NCBI RefSeq assembly: GCF_902859945.1
Contig: NZ_CADIKL010000010.1
Coordinates: 124,001 to 188,000 of the forward strand
DNA: 64,000 nt
Origin: Paraburkholderia caffeinitolerans
Lineage (GTDB): Bacteria; Pseudomonadota; Gammaproteobacteria; Burkholderiales; Burkholderiaceae
Direction: 5' to 3'
Under the pieces are notes generated by a model that was not told the DNA's origin, ran no database searches, and saw nothing but the letters and a program-made list of their open reading frames with translations. A program made the translations under genes and the position numbers. Shown in pieces: positions 18,367 to 26,650 of the stretch (within the stretch, counting starts at the first letter, position 1; every line of letters starts with the position of its first letter).

Positions 18367-18429
18367 GGTATCAGCGAATCAAAATGATACTTCAGAGTAC
18401 CATTTATAGGTCAACAGGGGTTTCCCATG
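18367..18429. promoter_or_regulatory. TetR-like operator and orphan regulator promoter
   Basis: A GGTATC half-site (18367-18372) and a degenerate dyad GATACT-TCAG-AGTACC (18386-18401) precede the acyl-CoA synthetase gene. The following sequence, CATTTATAGGTCAAC then AGGGGTTTCCCATG, closely matches the stretch before the tetR start at 12.67-12.70 kb. There it leads into a TetR gene. Here the ATG at 18427 opens only a 17-codon frame ending at 18480. Confidence 0.55.
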
Positions 18430-18480
18430 AAGCGCCCGCACGCCCGTCGCCCACAGTACGATGAAAGGGTTCGATGCTAG
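18427..18480 (+). pseudogene. Possible remnant of a divergent tetR gene
   Basis: A 17-codon frame, MKRPHARRPQYDERVRC, starts at the ATG that sits in the same position, relative to a TetR-like operator, as the intact tetR start at 12702. It stops at a TAG and the DUF2252 gene begins 100 bp later. It may be the first codons of a lost regulator. The match to any TetR protein is too short to prove this. Confidence 0.3.
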
Positions 18481-18581
18481 ACTTCTTGCCATTGGTCCAG
18501 CCTGTCACGGGACCGAATGTGCCGCGAGGCACAGCCACACCGCTCGCGTTTCGTCGCACTCAACAACATAAAGGTGCTCTC

Positions 18582-19994
18582 ATGGCAGAGATACAAAGTT
18601 TGGAAACGCGGCAGGCAATCGGCCGCGCGGCGCGGGAAAATGCGAAGCGATCGATGCACGCGAAGGTCGGCAACGTCGACCGGGACCCCATCGCATTGCT
18701 TCAGCAAAACAGCGCGGGACGCGTGGAGGCGCTGGTTCCGCTGCGCTATGGGCGCATGTCCGTTTCACCCTTTACCTTCTTTCGCGGCAGCGCGATTATC
18801 CAGGCCCACGATCTGGCCGGCACCGCCAACACGGGCATTGTGTTTCCGATTTGCGGCGATGCGCACCTCATGAATTTCGGCGGCTTCGCCACGCCCGAGC
18901 GGCAACTCGTGTTCGACCTCAACGACTTCGACGAAGTCGCGACCGGCCCGTGGGAATGGGACGTGAAACGGCTCACGGCGAGTCTCGCCATCGCGGGCCA
19001 GCACATGGGCATCGCGCGCGGACCGATCAGCGAATTCGTGGCCACCGCCGTGCACGAGTATTGCGACCGCATACGCGAATATTCGGAGTACAGCACGCTC
19101 GATCTCTGGCACGAGATCGTCACGTTCGAGCGCATGATCGAAAGCACCGATAACGAGGAAGGACGGCGCGCAATCATCAAGGCCAGAGAAAAAGCCGAGG
19201 GACGCACCAGCGAAAGCATGCTGGAGAAAATGGCGGCCCAGCGAGATGGCCACTGGGTTCTGCAAGACGCCCCGCCGGCGCTGTTTCACCCCGGCGGGCC
19301 CAATACGCTGCTCGGCAAGGACCACGCATGGTCGAATACGCAAGCGTGGGAAAACAAGCTCGCCGCCGCATTCGACGACTACCTCGGCACCCTGTCGCCC
19401 GAGCGCCGCGCGCTCGCCGGGCAATTCGCGCTGCAGGACGTGGCGTTCAAGGTCGTGGGGGTCGGCAGCGTGGGGACCTTCTGTCTCGTGATGCTGCTCA
19501 TCGACAGTCACAGCAAGCCGCTCTTCCTGCAGGTGAAGGAAGCGCGCGAGTCGGTAATCGCACAGCACTTCACCGCCGACGGACTCGCGCACCAGGGCCA
19601 GCGCGTCGTGACCGGGCAGCGGCTGCTCCAGGCGGCCAGCGACGCATTCCTCGGCTGGACCACCGGGCCCGCGAAGCGCTACTTCTACGTTCGCCAGTTG
19701 CGCGACATGAAGATCTCGGCGGAAGTCGAGCGCATGAACAACACCCTCCTGCAAGGCTACGCGCGCCTGTGCGGTTGGGCGCTCGCCCGCGCCCATGCGA
19801 AGGCAAGCGGCAAGGCGGTGGAGATCGCCGCCTATCTCGGCAACGGCGACCGCTTTGCCGAAGCGCTTACCGAGTACGCGTTCGACTACGCCGCGCAAAA
19901 CGAGAAGGACTACGAGACGTTCATCAAGGCATGCCGCTCGGGCAAGCTCGAAGCCCGCAGCGACGAAGACATGGCTGCGGATTTCCGCGTCTGA
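18582..19994 (+). CDS. DUF2252 family protein
   Basis: The protein has 470 residues. Characteristic DUF2252 stretches are visible: RMSVSPFTFFRGSA, PICGDAHLMNFGGF, VFDLNDFDEVATGPWEWDVKRL, and KEARESVIAQHF. The HGDxHxxNFG- and FDxNDFDE-like motifs resemble aminoglycoside-phosphotransferase/kinase active sites, so an ATP-dependent phosphotransfer role is possible, but no member is well characterised. The start at 18582 is preceded by AAAGGTG; upstream in-frame codons to 18474 lack a ribosome site. It ends at a strong hairpin. Confidence 0.88.
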   Translation: MAEIQSLETRQAIGRAARENAKRSMHAKVGNVDRDPIALLQQNSAGRVEALVPLRYGRMSVSPFTFFRGSAIIQAHDLAGTANTGIVFPICGDAHLMNFGGFATPERQLVFDLNDFDEVATGPWEWDVKRLTASLAIAGQHMGIARGPISEFVATAVHEYCDRIREYSEYSTLDLWHEIVTFERMIESTDNEEGRRAIIKAREKAEGRTSESMLEKMAAQRDGHWVLQDAPPALFHPGGPNTLLGKDHAWSNTQAWENKLAAAFDDYLGTLSPERRALAGQFALQDVAFKVVGVGSVGTFCLVMLLIDSHSKPLFLQVKEARESVIAQHFTADGLAHQGQRVVTGQRLLQAASDAFLGWTTGPAKRYFYVRQLRDMKISAEVERMNNTLLQGYARLCGWALARAHAKASGKAVEIAAYLGNGDRFAEALTEYAFDYAAQNEKDYETFIKACRSGKLEARSDEDMAADFRV

Positions 19995-20026
19995 AGCAAG
20001 ACGCAAGGGCCGATTCAACCGGCTCC

Positions 20027-20053
20027 ATGCGAGACGCCGCGCGCGTCTCGCAT
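20027..20053. terminator. Bidirectional stem-loop terminator
   Basis: ATGCGAGACG (20027-20036) and CGTCTCGCAT (20044-20053) form a perfect 10-bp stem with a 7-nt loop between the convergent DUF2252 and sulfatase-maturase genes. The T-runs are weak. Confidence 0.6.
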
Positions 20054-20072
20054 CTCTCATACTTCCCCTGCC

Positions 20073-21359
20073 TCAGGCCGAACGCGCGGCCAGTTGACGG
20101 AGCGTCGGCCCCGCGTGATCGTGAAAGCGGCGGATGCCCGAGCACAAATAATTGAGCCCCGGCTCTCCTTCCGGACTCCGAATGAAGCGGTTCTTCGGAC
20201 ACTCGCCCCAGCAAAGCTTCAGGTGCTTGCATTGGCGGCAATACGCCGGCAATGCATCGCGCTTGGCGTAACCGAACTTCTGCTGACGGGCTGAAAACGC
20301 CATTTCGCCAAGGTGCGTGTCGCCAATGTTGCCCAGCGCGTAGTCGGGGTAAACATAGTGATCGCACGAGTACACTTCGCCGTCGTGCTCGATAGCGAGC
20401 GCCTTGCCGCAAAACTCGGCGGTAATGCAGGTTTGCGCCGGCATGCCCATCGTCTGCACCACCGCGGTCTCGAACAGATTGACGAGCACTCGCCCCACGT
20501 CCTTCTTGTACCACTCGTCGAAGGTTCGCGAGAGGAAGTAGCCCCAGTCGTCTGGGTCGACCGACCAATCGGTCACCACCGAGTCGTCATTACCGGGTTT
20601 CGCCGCGCTACTTCCCAACAGGGGCTGGCCGTTCTCGGGCCAATGCTGCGGGGCCACGCTGCGAAAATCCTTGGGCTCGACGCAAGGAATGAACTGCATA
20701 TAGGTCGAGCCGAGTTCGTTGCGCAGGAAACGATAAACGTCCACAGGCCGTTTCGCGTTGATCCGGTTCACGACCGTCAGCGTGTTGAATTGCACGCCGT
20801 GCTGGCGCAACAGGCCGGCGCCGCGCATCACATTGTCGAACGTCGGGCGGCCCTTGCGGTCCACGCGCATCGCGTCGTGCAGTTCACGCGGGCCGTCGAT
20901 GCTCAGGCCCACCAGAAAGTCGTTTTCCTTCAGGAACGTGCACCAGGCGTCGTCCAGCAGCGTGCCATTGGTCTGGAGATCGTTCGAAATGCGCCGGCCC
21001 GGCGGCGTATAGCGCTTCTGAATCTCGACGATGTCGCGAAAGAAGTCGAGGCCGAGCATGGTCGGCTCACCGCCCTGCCACGAGAAAATAACCTCGTCGC
21101 CGTTTTGCGCTTCGATGTATTGCCGGATATAGCGTTCGAGCGTCGTGGGCCCCATGCGGCGCCCGCGATGCTGTTCGAGCAAATGCTCCTTGTGCAGGTA
21201 ATAGCAGTACGTGCAGTCGATATTGCAGGTCGAGCCAATCGGCTTGGCCATTGCATGAAAACGCCCTTTTTGCGCGGGCGCTACCGGTTCGGGCCCGGCT
21301 GGATGTTCCGCGAAAAAGGTCACAGGTACCTCAACCGCCGCTTCACCATTTTCGCGCAT
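20073..21359 (-). CDS. Anaerobic sulfatase-maturating enzyme (radical SAM, SPASM)
   Basis: The protein has 428 residues. The radical-SAM cluster is CX3CX2C: Cys45, Cys49 and Cys52 in CNIDCTYC, followed by GGEPTMLG for SAM binding. The C-terminal SPASM region has the cysteine series CITAEFCGK, YSCDHYVYPDYALGN and CRQCKHLKLCWGECPKNRF for two auxiliary clusters. Such enzymes convert the Cys or Ser of sulfatases to formylglycine. An arylsulfatase with a CTPGR site is encoded two genes upstream, the likely client. The ATG at 21359 follows GGGGA with good spacing; the in-frame ATG at 21386 is less likely. Confidence 0.93.
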   Translation of the reverse strand: MRENGEAAVEVPVTFFAEHPAGPEPVAPAQKGRFHAMAKPIGSTCNIDCTYCYYLHKEHLLEQHRGRRMGPTTLERYIRQYIEAQNGDEVIFSWQGGEPTMLGLDFFRDIVEIQKRYTPPGRRISNDLQTNGTLLDDAWCTFLKENDFLVGLSIDGPRELHDAMRVDRKGRPTFDNVMRGAGLLRQHGVQFNTLTVVNRINAKRPVDVYRFLRNELGSTYMQFIPCVEPKDFRSVAPQHWPENGQPLLGSSAAKPGNDDSVVTDWSVDPDDWGYFLSRTFDEWYKKDVGRVLVNLFETAVVQTMGMPAQTCITAEFCGKALAIEHDGEVYSCDHYVYPDYALGNIGDTHLGEMAFSARQQKFGYAKRDALPAYCRQCKHLKLCWGECPKNRFIRSPEGEPGLNYLCSGIRRFHDHAGPTLRQLAARSA

Positions 21360-21394
21360 CTCAAGTCCCCAGCTATTCAATACCATTGCACGCC

Positions 21395-21436
21395 ACCCAG
21401 GGCATTTCGGCCAATGGCCGTCATGCTACCCTGGGT
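21395..21436. promoter_or_regulatory. Nested inverted repeats upstream of sulfatase-maturase gene
   Basis: ACCCAGGG (21395-21402) pairs with CCCTGGGT (21429-21436). Inside lies a second palindrome, CGGCC-AAT-GGCCG (21408-21420). The structure ends 36 bp before the maturase start. It could be an operator or an mRNA leader structure. Confidence 0.45.
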
Positions 21437-21470
21437 TGTGTTCCGCGATTACTGCCCTATTACTGTACGT

Positions 21471-22547
21471 TTATTGCCCGCTAGTCTTCAGTGCGGGATA
21501 AACCGTCTTCCAGTCCTGCTTCATGCTGACGACGACCCAGCCATGCGCCTGCGCTTCGTCCCAGGCTTTGTCGAGCGACGCCGATCCCGCCTTGCGGTCG
21601 TACGCGAATTCACGCGCCGCATCGTCGTGATGAAGCAGCAGGCCGAGCGAAGGACCGGAGCCTCCGGTCGTGTATTCGAGCATCTCGCGATCGCCATCGG
21701 AGTTGCCGAACGCGAGAATCGGACGGCGGCCGATCGCGCGGAAAATGCCCACGGGCTTGCCGGCCTTGTCGTCGATGAAGTCGAAGCCAGTTTGGCGAAC
21801 CAGTACCGGCTTGCCATCACGCACTTCGTACTTGAGCTTTTCCTCGGTGCCCACCATGTGCTCAGGCGGAATGCCATAGGCCTCGCTCGCCCATACGCGC
21901 ATGAACTCCGCAGTGCCGCCCGACACGATCCAGACCGTGAAGCCATTCGCCTTCAGCAGGTCAAGCAGTTCGAGTTGAGGCTGATAGACGAGATCCGTAT
22001 AAGGCTTGCCTAGCGTGGGGTGCTTCGCGCTCGCGAGCCACTTGCGGATCGACTCGTCGTATTCGTCGGTGGTCATGCCGCTGTTGGCCGTTTCGAGCAA
22101 TTGCAGCAGCGCATTCTGATTCTTGGCGAGCGCGGCGTTGTCGTGCGCCATCAGCGCCTTGAAGGCCGGGTTGTTCTTCCATTCCGGATGATGGGGCGCC
22201 GCCGCCTTGAGCTGGTCGATCATGAACAACACCTGGAACGGCATCGGCTGCTCGCTCCACAGCGTGCCGTCGTTGTCGAACACGGCGATGCGCGCCTCGG
22301 GCGGCACATAGGTGGACGAGCCCTGTTTCGTTACGTCGGCGACGAACTTGAGCACGGCGGCGCGCGCCGCGCTGTCCTGCCACGAAGGCAAGGCCGCTGC
22401 AGTGGGCGTACTGGCTGAAATCGGCTGCGACGACGCCTGAGGCTCATGGCTGGCACAAGCGCCGAGCGCGAAGCACGCGCTAAGCGCGATTCCTGCCAGG
22501 CGCAGCATCGTGCCGCGCGAACGTTTAGCAAGCTGACTGTCGTGCAT
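21471..22547 (-). CDS. HAD-family phosphatase lipoprotein
   Basis: The protein has 358 residues. The N-terminus has a lipoprotein signal with LGAC (Cys31). The HAD core shows motif I DNDGTLW (Asp91 and Asp93), motif II VSGG, and motif IV GNSDGDREML, as in phosphoserine-phosphatase-like HAD-IB enzymes. It is predicted to be membrane-anchored on the periplasmic side and to hydrolyse a phosphate ester. It sits between the arylsulfatase and its maturase, so a role in the same scavenging response is plausible. The ATG at 22508 is an alternative start that would keep the lipobox. Confidence 0.85.
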   Translation of the reverse strand: MHDSQLAKRSRGTMLRLAGIALSACFALGACASHEPQASSQPISASTPTAAALPSWQDSAARAAVLKFVADVTKQGSSTYVPPEARIAVFDNDGTLWSEQPMPFQVLFMIDQLKAAAPHHPEWKNNPAFKALMAHDNAALAKNQNALLQLLETANSGMTTDEYDESIRKWLASAKHPTLGKPYTDLVYQPQLELLDLLKANGFTVWIVSGGTAEFMRVWASEAYGIPPEHMVGTEEKLKYEVRDGKPVLVRQTGFDFIDDKAGKPVGIFRAIGRRPILAFGNSDGDREMLEYTTGGSGPSLGLLLHHDDAAREFAYDRKAGSASLDKAWDEAQAHGWVVVSMKQDWKTVYPALKTSGQ

Positions 22548-22583
22548 CGTGAATCCGTTTATTCGGGGTTACACAAAAGAAAA

Positions 22584-22633
22584 TGCGGACAACCGGAACA
22601 TGCCGCATAAGCGACACCGTCCGGTAGTCCGCA
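22584..22633 (-). terminator. Rho-independent terminator after arylsulfatase gene
   Basis: TGCGGACAACCGG (22584-22596) and CCGGTAGTCCGCA (22621-22633) pair over 12 of 13 bases. On the minus strand the stem is followed by TTTTCTTTTG, a proper T-rich tail. It lies between the arylsulfatase stop and the HAD gene start, so the HAD and maturase genes probably have their own promoter or depend on readthrough. Confidence 0.65.
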
Positions 22634-22664
22634 ACCTTAGCGTAATTCGCTATGGCTCAATGCA

Positions 22665-24344
22665 TCAATTCCCGCTGGGCATGGGAATGTTAAAGCCATT
22701 CTTCGCGAGACCGTCGCGAATATACTGGAAACGCTCGTACTGAGTGAGCGTGATCGGACCCGCGTATCCTTCGCTCTGAGCCTTGCGCGGCGGATACTGG
22801 ACATACGTCTTCATGAGGTCCTTGACCGCTGCGCCGAACGCCGGAAGCGTCCAGGTGTGCTCGGTGAAGTTGTTCATGAAGATGTCGTAGCGCTCCTGCG
22901 GATCCTGATACAGGTCGAACAGTTGCGGCACCGTCGCCACGTAGCTATCCGGCCCCTTCCAGCCGAGGTTGGAATCCACTGCGAGACCGCCCGTCGCCTC
23001 GCCGCCATCGCCGCGCAAATTGAATACGGCCTTGAAGCGGCCAATGCGCACCGCGCCCGGCGTGAGTTCGTTCTCGGTGAAGTAGAACCACTCGTTACGA
23101 CCGGCCTTACCCGTGCCGAACAGCACCGGCGTCATATCGTAGCTGTCGAAAATAATGGGCTTGCCTTCACGGTCGTTCTTCGGCAGCGCAACGCCGCCGA
23201 GCTTGGCGAACGTGGCCATGAAATCAAGGCCGCCGAGAATGTCGTAGTTGCGCTGATGCGGCTTGATCTTGCCCGGCCACCAGGCAATGCACGGCACGCG
23301 TGCGCCGCCTTCACGGTCGGTGCCCTTGGTGCCGCGGAACGGCGTGTAGCCCGCGTCCGGATAAACGTCCTGCCATGCGCCGTTATCGGTCGTGAAGATC
23401 ACGAGCGTATTCTTGTCGAGCCCTTTCTCGCGCAGCTTGGCCATGATGCGCCCGACGCGCGCGTCAAGCTCGACCATCGAATCGCCAAACTTGGTCTTCG
23501 CCTCCGACTTGCCGATGTAATCCGGATCGGGCATGTTGGGCTGGTGGACCTTCATGAAGTTGATGTTGATGAAGAAAGGCTGCCCCTTCTTCGCCGCATC
23601 GTCGATATCCTCGAGGCCCGCCTTCTCGATGTATCGGTCCACGAACGGAATGCCGACCACGCCCTTCTCCGGCGTATTCACATATTCGCCATTGAGCTTG
23701 AAGTCTTCATGCGGCTTCTGGCCAGCCTTGCCCGAAAGCATGCCTCGCGTGACCTTCGCGAACATCGCGCGGGTCTTGTCGTCCATGTCGGGGAACCACT
23801 TCGGGTCCGTGTACGTGTAGGCGTTCAGGTGATACAGGCCGACATATTTCATGTCGTCATAGCCTTGCGCATTAGGCAGCGCGTAATCCGATTCGCCGAG
23901 GTGCCACTTGCCCGTGAAGTACGTGTTGTACTTCGCCTGCTTCAGGACCGATGCCAGCGTCCATTCGGCATGCGGCAAGCCTCCGCCCTGGCCCTGGAAC
24001 GCCACCGTGGTCATGCCGCTGCGGTTCGGATTGCGGCCCGTCTGAATCGCGGCGCGACCCGGCGTGCAGCTCGGCTGACCGTAGAAGTCGAAGAAGGTCA
24101 TGCCTTCGTCGGCCAGGCGGTCGAGATTCGGCGTTGCCGCGCCGCGCCCTTCGCCGCCGCCATACACGCCGATATCGCCCCAGCCCACATCGTCGGCCAC
24201 GATCAGCACGATGTTCGGGTGCGCGTTCTGCTGCGTTTCCTTCTGCGCGTTGCCGTTTATCGCCAAAGCCAGCAGGCCCGCTGCGGCCAGCGCGAACGGC
24301 GCCCGCTTCGTGGCGAACCGCCACAGCCGTGATTCAGATTTCAT
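22665..24344 (-). CDS. Periplasmic arylsulfatase (Cys-type, formylglycine-dependent)
   Basis: The protein has 559 residues with a signal peptide (FALAAAGLLALAINGNA). Metal ligands appear in NIVLIVADDVGWGDIG (Asp51, Asp52). The formylglycine site is CTPGR, Cys93 to Arg97, within PSCTPGRAAIQTGRNPNRSG, the canonical C-x-P-x-R signature. FTTDNGAW supplies further metal ligands. It hydrolyses sulfate esters, probably to free sulfate or a carbon skeleton. Activity requires conversion of Cys93, probably by the maturase encoded at 20.1-21.4 kb. AGGGG stands six bases before the ATG. Confidence 0.93.
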   Translation of the reverse strand: MKSESRLWRFATKRAPFALAAAGLLALAINGNAQKETQQNAHPNIVLIVADDVGWGDIGVYGGGEGRGAATPNLDRLADEGMTFFDFYGQPSCTPGRAAIQTGRNPNRSGMTTVAFQGQGGGLPHAEWTLASVLKQAKYNTYFTGKWHLGESDYALPNAQGYDDMKYVGLYHLNAYTYTDPKWFPDMDDKTRAMFAKVTRGMLSGKAGQKPHEDFKLNGEYVNTPEKGVVGIPFVDRYIEKAGLEDIDDAAKKGQPFFININFMKVHQPNMPDPDYIGKSEAKTKFGDSMVELDARVGRIMAKLREKGLDKNTLVIFTTDNGAWQDVYPDAGYTPFRGTKGTDREGGARVPCIAWWPGKIKPHQRNYDILGGLDFMATFAKLGGVALPKNDREGKPIIFDSYDMTPVLFGTGKAGRNEWFYFTENELTPGAVRIGRFKAVFNLRGDGGEATGGLAVDSNLGWKGPDSYVATVPQLFDLYQDPQERYDIFMNNFTEHTWTLPAFGAAVKDLMKTYVQYPPRKAQSEGYAGPITLTQYERFQYIRDGLAKNGFNIPMPSGN

Positions 24345-24388
24345 ACACTACCCCTAGGTATCGCTCGAATTAAAGTTGACTTGCCATC

Positions 24389-24478
24389 CTCTTCGATTCG
24401 AACTTCCTCGAAGAGAATGAATGGGATTTCAATGTTATTCACGGCGCATCGCATGCATCGCGCATCGCGCATCGCGCC
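24389..24478. repeat. Inverted repeat and GCGCATC short tandem repeats
   Basis: CTCTTCGA (24389-24396) pairs with TCGAAGAG (24408-24415). Further on, 24443-24478 is made of repeated CGCATCG-type units. The stretch lies between the receiver gene stop and the arylsulfatase start, both leftward, and may end receiver transcription or form part of the sulfatase leader. Confidence 0.4.
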
Positions 24479-24483
24479 AATTT

Positions 24484-24855
24484 TTAATGGGGTGATCCGG
24501 TTGCCTTCAGAATCTCTTTGATCAACGCATCACCAAGAAACGGCTTCGTCAGCACCGTATGCGCTCCGGCGTTTTCAATGGCGCGGCGCATACGCACTCC
24601 GTCGTATGCCGTCATGAATACGGCGGGCGGCCGTGGCAAATGCAAGGTTCCATAGAACGCCGGCCCCGAAATGCCGGGCAACTGCACGTCGATGACGAGA
24701 CAGCGCGCTTCGCTGGCGAATTCGAAGACATTACTGTCCTCCGCGCTGTGGAACGAGCGCGTGCGAAAACCCGATAGCCGGAGCAAGCGCTCGACAGCGC
24801 GCCGCAGGCCGGAATCGTCCTCGACAATCACGATCAATTCCCGCTTATCATCCAT
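24484..24855 (-). CDS. Single-domain response regulator receiver
   Basis: The protein has 123 residues and consists only of a receiver: IVEDD with acidic residues at 12-14, phospho-acceptor Asp56 in CLVIDVQLPG, Thr in FMTAYDG, and Lys in LTKPF. There is no output domain. Single-domain receivers act in phosphorelays or by protein contact. No kinase gene is adjacent. The start at 24855 is chosen because the receiver fold begins there; an in-frame ATG at 24879 behind AGAGG is possible. Confidence 0.85.
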   Translation of the reverse strand: MDDKRELIVIVEDDSGLRRAVERLLRLSGFRTRSFHSAEDSNVFEFASEARCLVIDVQLPGISGPAFYGTLHLPRPPAVFMTAYDGVRMRRAIENAGAHTVLTKPFLGDALIKEILKATGSPH

Positions 24856-24916
24856 GCGCTGCCCACATAGATCCCGCATAGCCTCTTTGATGAGTGTTGA
24901 ACAGATGCGCGCGCAG

Positions 24917-24958
24917 CGCCATAGGGAGTCAGGGAAACCCGACGTCACCGAGGGGCAA
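24917..24958 (-). repeat. Intergenic element copy D (degenerate)
   Basis: On the minus strand it reads TTGCCCCTCGG, a 10-nt spacer, then TTTCCCTGACTCCCTATGG. The box end CTCCCTATGGCG is intact but the dyad is poor. It ends 61 nt before the receiver start, the same distance as copies A and B have to their genes. Confidence 0.4.
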
Positions 24959-25092
24959 AAGGAAGCATGCGGGCACGCCCGATTCCACTCACCCCTTTTT
25001 AATTGCGATTCAGTTGCATTTGAGTAATTTTGTTAATACGCGAACTGGATGGCTTAAATCCCGCTCAGCGTGGCGCAGATACGCGCTTCCCT

Positions 25093-25132
25093 CCATAGGG
25101 ATTCGGGGCAAACTTATTTCCCCTTTGGGCAA
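25093..25132 (-). repeat. Intergenic element copy E
   Basis: Minus strand: TTGCCC-AAAG-GGGAAA, spacer TAAG, then TTTGCCCCGAATCCCTATGG, one of the best boxes. It lies 135 bp beyond copy D in the same orientation, within the 419 bp divergent gap 24856-25274. This is the only gap with two copies. The rightward DUF2092 operon starts 143 bp away on the other side. Confidence 0.6.
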
Positions 25133-25274
25133 TATCGGGCAGACACCTTCCCTTTCCCTAATACGGCCATTACATTACGCAGTGCAAGTGCGCTGCTCAA
25201 TAACGCTACGCGCGTGCTGCGTCAGCGCTTTCACATTTTTGTGAGGCTTCTCGTTCACACGCCGGGAGATAACG

Positions 25275-26048
25275 ATGAAGAGAAGAGTTTCATGCATGCT
25301 CATGCTGGCCGCGACGCTTGTCTCGCCGCATGTTTTCGCGCAGGCGTCCGCGCCGGTCGCGGCTAGTGCCACCACCCATCCGGTCGACCCTGACGCGGTC
25401 GCCGCGCTGCAGAAGATGGGCGCTTACCTCCAGTCGCTCAAGCGCTTTAGCGTCACGACCCACCTCACCGGCGAGCGCGTGCTGGAAGACGGCCAGAAGC
25501 TGCAGCACAACGCGAAGGCCGAGATCGACGTCGACCGCCCGAACAAGATTCGTGCCGATCTGTCGAGCGCGCGCAACGAGCGCGAGATCGTCTTCAACGG
25601 TAAGGACGTCACGCTCTACACGCCGGCACAGAAGTACTACTCGACGGTCGCGTTCGACGGCACGATCAACGATCTGATCGGCAAGCTTAGCGAGAACTAC
25701 GGCGTGGAACTCCCGCTGTCCGATCTGTTCGAGTGGGGCACGCCCAAGGCGTCGACCGACCAGTTCGAATCGGCAATGTATGCGGGCCAGGACTATATCG
25801 GCAACACGCTGTGCGATCACTACGCATTCCGCCAGAAGAACATCGACTGGCAGGTCTGGATCGGCGCGGGCGCGAAGCCGCTGCCGTACAAGATCGTGAT
25901 CACGCGACGTGACGACGACGCACGGCCGCAATCCGTTTCGGTTCTCGACTGGTCGACGAACGCCGGCTTCAAGGATGCCGAATTCACGTTCCGGCCGCCG
26001 GCAGGGGCGAAGAAGATCGAACTCGTTCCCGTCAAGAATAAGGGGTAA
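25275..26048 (+). CDS. DUF2092 periplasmic protein
   Basis: The protein has 257 residues with a signal peptide (CMLMLAATLVSPHVFAQ). The body matches the DUF2092 pattern, a LolA/LppX-like fold: AALQKMGAYLQSLKRFSV, EIDVDRPNKIRADLSS, IVFNGKDVTLYTPAQKYYS, and a C-terminal FKDAEFTFRPPAGAKKIEL. This fold usually binds a lipid or hydrophobic ligand; the actual role is unknown. A GGGAGATAACG ribosome site precedes the ATG. It is first in a likely three-gene operon with a glycine-rich small protein and a membrane protein. Confidence 0.85.
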   Translation: MKRRVSCMLMLAATLVSPHVFAQASAPVAASATTHPVDPDAVAALQKMGAYLQSLKRFSVTTHLTGERVLEDGQKLQHNAKAEIDVDRPNKIRADLSSARNEREIVFNGKDVTLYTPAQKYYSTVAFDGTINDLIGKLSENYGVELPLSDLFEWGTPKASTDQFESAMYAGQDYIGNTLCDHYAFRQKNIDWQVWIGAGAKPLPYKIVITRRDDDARPQSVSVLDWSTNAGFKDAEFTFRPPAGAKKIELVPVKNKG

Positions 26049-26052
26049 GCCC

Positions 26053-26541
26053 ATGAAGAACGCTATCAGGCAAATTCCCTCCCGTCTCCTCGTCACGGCG
26101 CTCGCAGCGAGCGTCGCCCTGACCGTTGCGCCGCTTGCTAACGCAAGGCCCGGCGGCGGCGGCGGCGCGCATGTCCAGCGCGGCGGTGGCGGCGGCGGTG
26201 GTGGCCGAGCCCAGGTCAACAACAACTCGCGCCGCGCAGACGTACGCACGAACAACGTTCGCAACACCAGCGTGAACAACGTGAACGTGAATCGCAACGT
26301 CAACGTGAACGCAAACGGCGGCTATCACGGCGGCTGGGACAACGACTATCACCCGGTCGCCACCGCTGCCGCCGTGACGGCAACGGTCGCCGTCACGTCG
26401 GCTGTGGTCGGCTCCATCGTCCGCTCGGTGCCGTCGAACTGCGTGCCGGTGAACTACGGCGGGATGGTCTACCAGCAATGCGGCAGCACCTGGTACCAGC
26501 CGCAGGGATCGCAGTACGTTGTGGTCAATTCGCCGTACTGA
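26053..26541 (+). CDS. Small exported Gly/Asn-rich protein
   Basis: The protein has 162 residues. Signal peptide: LLVTALAASVALTVAPLANA. The mature N-terminus is a glycine stretch, followed by an Asn/Arg/Val-rich segment (NNVNVNRNVNVNANGG), one hydrophobic helix rich in Ala/Val/Thr (AAAVTATVAVTSAVVGSIV), and a C-terminal domain with two Cys (NCVPVNYGGMVYQQCGSTWYQP). It starts five bases after the DUF2092 stop, with its AAGGGG ribosome site overlapping that stop, so the two are co-translated. Function unknown. Confidence 0.8.
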   Translation: MKNAIRQIPSRLLVTALAASVALTVAPLANARPGGGGGAHVQRGGGGGGGGRAQVNNNSRRADVRTNNVRNTSVNNVNVNRNVNVNANGGYHGGWDNDYHPVATAAAVTATVAVTSAVVGSIVRSVPSNCVPVNYGGMVYQQCGSTWYQPQGSQYVVVNSPY

Positions 26542-26558
26542 TCGCCCGCCCCTGTAGC

Positions 26559-26616
26559 CACCCGCGCACCGCGCGCGGGTGAACGCCGTTGCGCGGGCCG
26601 TGGCTCGCGCAACGGC
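26559..26616 (+). terminator. Two strong GC stem-loops
   Basis: CACCCGCGC pairs with GCGCGGGTG within 26559-26581. A second hairpin, GCCGTTGCGCG with CGCGCAACGGC (26585-26616), has an 11-bp stem. They follow the glycine-rich protein gene and precede the next gene by 35 bp. There is no T-run, so they may attenuate transcription or protect the 3' end rather than stop transcription fully. Confidence 0.5.
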
Positions 26617-26650
26617 GCGTTTGCGAATATCGCCGCCGACGGAGCACACC

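Noticed and set aside
22558..22572. ATTCGGGGTTAC before the HAD gene, resembling the box of the intergenic element
   Set aside because: Only the central bases agree; the CCTATGG end and the dyad are absent.
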